A stretch of 64,000 nucleotides of DNA, taken from the NCBI GenBank assembly GCA_000989565.1, contig LBOO01000002.1, positions 50,654-114,653 on the forward strand. The letters are read 5' to 3'. Numbering within the stretch: the stretch's first letter is position 1; every line of letters starts with the position of its first letter. A program made the position numbers and the translations under genes. Source of the stretch: Candidatus Peregrinibacteria bacterium GW2011_GWA2_33_10 (GTDB taxonomy: Bacteria; Patescibacteriota; Gracilibacteria; UBA1369; GWC2-33-13). Under the pieces are notes generated by a model that was not told the DNA's origin, ran no database searches, and worked only from the letters and a program-made list of their open reading frames with translations. Positions 62,425-64,000 of the stretch are shown one piece after another.

Positions 62425-63771
62425 ATGCAAATAACAATTATAGGAAGCGGTTATGTGGGATTGGTTACAGGAACATGTCTTGCTGAGCTTGGAAATAACG
62501 TGATATGTTTAGATATAGATGAAAAAAAAATAGAAAAATTAAGAAAAGGAGAGATTCCCATTTACGAACCGGGTTTGGAGGAATTGGTAATTAGAAACGT
62601 GAAGGAGCAAAGATTGCATTTTACAACCAATACAAAAGAAGCTATCGAAAAAAGCGAAATCATTTTTAGCGCGGTGGGAACGCCTCCAAATAAAAATCAC
62701 GAAGCTGATTTAAAATATGTGAAACAAGTTGCGAAAGAATTTGGAACACATTTGAACTCTTATAAAATATTTGTGAATAAATCCACAGTGCCTGTTGGCA
62801 CAAGCCATTTAATGAAAGAAATTATAAATAAATATAATACTTCAAATCAACAATTCGATGTGATTGACAATCCGGAGTTTTTGAGAGAAGGATCAGCAAT
62901 AAAGGATTTTATGAATCCGGATAGAATAGTTGTTGGCGTGGAAAGCATCAAAGCCGAGAAAATCATGAAGAAACTTTACTCTCCTTTAGTAAGAGCGGGA
63001 AATCCCATAATTTTCACTGATATAAAAAGTGCGGAAATCATTAAATATGCTTCTAATTCTTTTCTGGCGACAAAAATATCCTTCATTAATGAAATTGCCA
63101 ACTTCTGTGAAAAAGCGGGCGCGGATATATTGGAAGTAGCTAAAGGAATAGGACTTGACAACAGAATAGGATCAAAGTTTTTACATGCCGGTATAGGGTA
63201 TGGAGGGTCATGTTTTCCAAAAGATGTGCAAGCGTTTATTTGCACGGCACGTAAACATAAATGTAAATTTGAAATATTACAGGCCGTGGAAAAAACAAAT
63301 CAGAATCAGAAATTAATAATTGTAGACAAATTAAAGAAAAAGATTCCGAATTTAAAAAATAAAAAAATTGCTGTTTGGGGATTAAGCTTTAAACCAAAGA
63401 CCGATGACATGCGTGAAGCCGCGTCATTGGTTATTATTCCTAAATTATTAAAAGAAGGCGCGCTAATTAAAGCATTTGACCCTGTGGCAATCAATAATGC
63501 CAAAAAGATATTTGTTAAAGAAAAAAATCTTCAATTTGCGGATAAACCTTATGAAGTTCTTAAAGAAGCGGATGCGTTATTAATTTTAACCGAATGGGAC
63601 GAATTTCGCAGCGCGGATTTAAAACGAATAAATAATTTAATGCAGGGCAATCTGGTCATTGACGGAAGAAATATTTACGATCCGCAAGAAATGATTAAAA
63701 ATGGTTTTGACTATGAAGGCATCGGCAGAAGTAATAATTTAAATTCTCATAAATGCGCGAGCAATATATAA
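62425..63771 (+). CDS. ugd: UDP-glucose 6-dehydrogenase
   Basis: This 448-aa enzyme oxidises UDP-glucose to UDP-glucuronate for surface polysaccharides. It has the N-terminal NAD motif IIGSGYVGLVTGTCLAELG (at 4-22), EIIFSAVGTPP, the FVNKSTVPVGT loop, NPEFLREGSAI, the catalytic cysteine in YGGSCFPKD (about 263), and the C-terminal WGLSFKPKTDDMREAAS. The length is standard. It starts 2 bp after the gene before it, and its end overlaps the start of the next gene by 19 bp. Confidence 0.95.
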   Translation: MQITIIGSGYVGLVTGTCLAELGNNVICLDIDEKKIEKLRKGEIPIYEPGLEELVIRNVKEQRLHFTTNTKEAIEKSEIIFSAVGTPPNKNHEADLKYVKQVAKEFGTHLNSYKIFVNKSTVPVGTSHLMKEIINKYNTSNQQFDVIDNPEFLREGSAIKDFMNPDRIVVGVESIKAEKIMKKLYSPLVRAGNPIIFTDIKSAEIIKYASNSFLATKISFINEIANFCEKAGADILEVAKGIGLDNRIGSKFLHAGIGYGGSCFPKDVQAFICTARKHKCKFEILQAVEKTNQNQKLIIVDKLKKKIPNLKNKKIAVWGLSFKPKTDDMREAASLVIIPKLLKEGALIKAFDPVAINNAKKIFVKEKNLQFADKPYEVLKEADALLILTEWDEFRSADLKRINNLMQGNLVIDGRNIYDPQEMIKNGFDYEGIGRSNNLNSHKCASNI

Positions 63772-64000
63772 AAGCCATAGCCATAATATTTTTATCGCTA
63801 TGTATAAATAAAGTATTTTTCTTAACTTTCCAACCTGCGGATTATTTTATTTCGCAAAGTTTAAAAATTATTTTTTTATTATTTATAATTTATTTAATAT
63901 TATCAAAAATTTTTTATACAAAAGATAAAGCTTTTATATTATGTTTTTCTATTTTTGGCTTCTCAATAGTGTATATTAAAGACAGTTTTGATTATCAATT
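63753..64000 (+). CDS. Membrane protein, N-terminal part (cut by window end)
   Basis: An open frame begins at ATG 63753, inside the end of ugd, and stays open to the last base of the window (82 codons). It is strongly hydrophobic, with helices in IKAIAIIFLSLCINKVFFL, IIFLLFIIYLILSK and FILCFSIFGFSIVY. The overlap with ugd suggests translational coupling in a glycan operon, perhaps a polymerase or glycosyltransferase of the GT-C type. The family cannot be named from this fragment. Confidence 0.65.
   Translation, partial: MREQYIKAIAIIFLSLCINKVFFLTFQPADYFISQSLKIIFLLFIIYLILSKIFYTKDKAFILCFSIFGFSIVYIKDSFDYQ

Overview
The window is about 64 kb of an AT-rich bacterial chromosome that I read as a member of the Candidate Phyla Radiation (Patescibacteria), most like Peregrinibacteria. 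The basis is indirect: low GC, Patescibacteria-type proteins (paired VanW proteins, a quinone-type-shaped PyrD with a cysteine catalytic residue, many SLH-domain proteins), housekeeping genes scattered rather than in large operons, almost no Shine-Dalgarno sequences, and UGA used as a stop codon, which argues against the recoded Gracilibacteria. I cannot run a phylogeny, so the phylum is an inference. No phage, complete insertion sequence, CRISPR array or rRNA operon is visible.

Layout. 1-6.5 kb: two VanW-family genes around pyrD, a lipoprotein, tRNA-Ser(GCU) and a MATE exporter. 6.5-13.4 kb: an orphan HicB-like protein, then a long minus-strand run (GyrI-like protein, methyltransferase, AI-2E exporter, TspO, DUF4342, metallophosphoesterase, rimO) and tRNA-Ser(UGA). 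13.5-18.6 kb: an SF2 helicase, polX and a sugar-nucleotide epimerase. 18.6-26.5 kb: two tandem surface subtilisins with C-terminal SLH domains, the first split by a frameshift, then a second MATE exporter. 26.5-37.4 kb: ppdK, nadK, recA-recX, nusA, and the holB-ricT-TPR operon with divergent yraN. 37.4-46.6 kb: comM, a Phd-like antitoxin, a Xer recombinase, ftsE, purM, dprA and pilB. 46.7-53.5 kb: a third SLH-subtilisin, glutamate dehydrogenase, a helix-turn-helix coiled-coil protein, tRNA-Lys(UUU) and dnaJ. 53.5-58.4 kb: a gene-poor stretch of 960 bp followed by a large S-layer protein gene. 58.5-64 kb: a probable cell-surface glycan locus (DUF2142 protein and partner, an unknown membrane protein, UDP-glucose dehydrogenase, and a membrane protein cut by the window end).

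How the genes fit together. The clearest theme is the cell surface. One S-layer protein with three N-terminal SLH domains and three S8 proteases with C-terminal SLH domains probably share the same wall anchor. The three proteases also share cysteines in the catalytic domain and a cysteine-paired helical segment, so they look like one recent family. A second theme is DNA uptake and recombination: pilB, comM, dprA, recA, recX and a Xer recombinase lie within 16 kb, consistent with natural transformation. Non-coding signals include a four-copy MITE-like repeat family, a 126-bp hairpin, a palindromic operator inside the recA promoter, an inverted repeat covering the dprA start codon, a palindrome before the Phd-like antitoxin, and a recurring TGCTATAWT extended -10 box.
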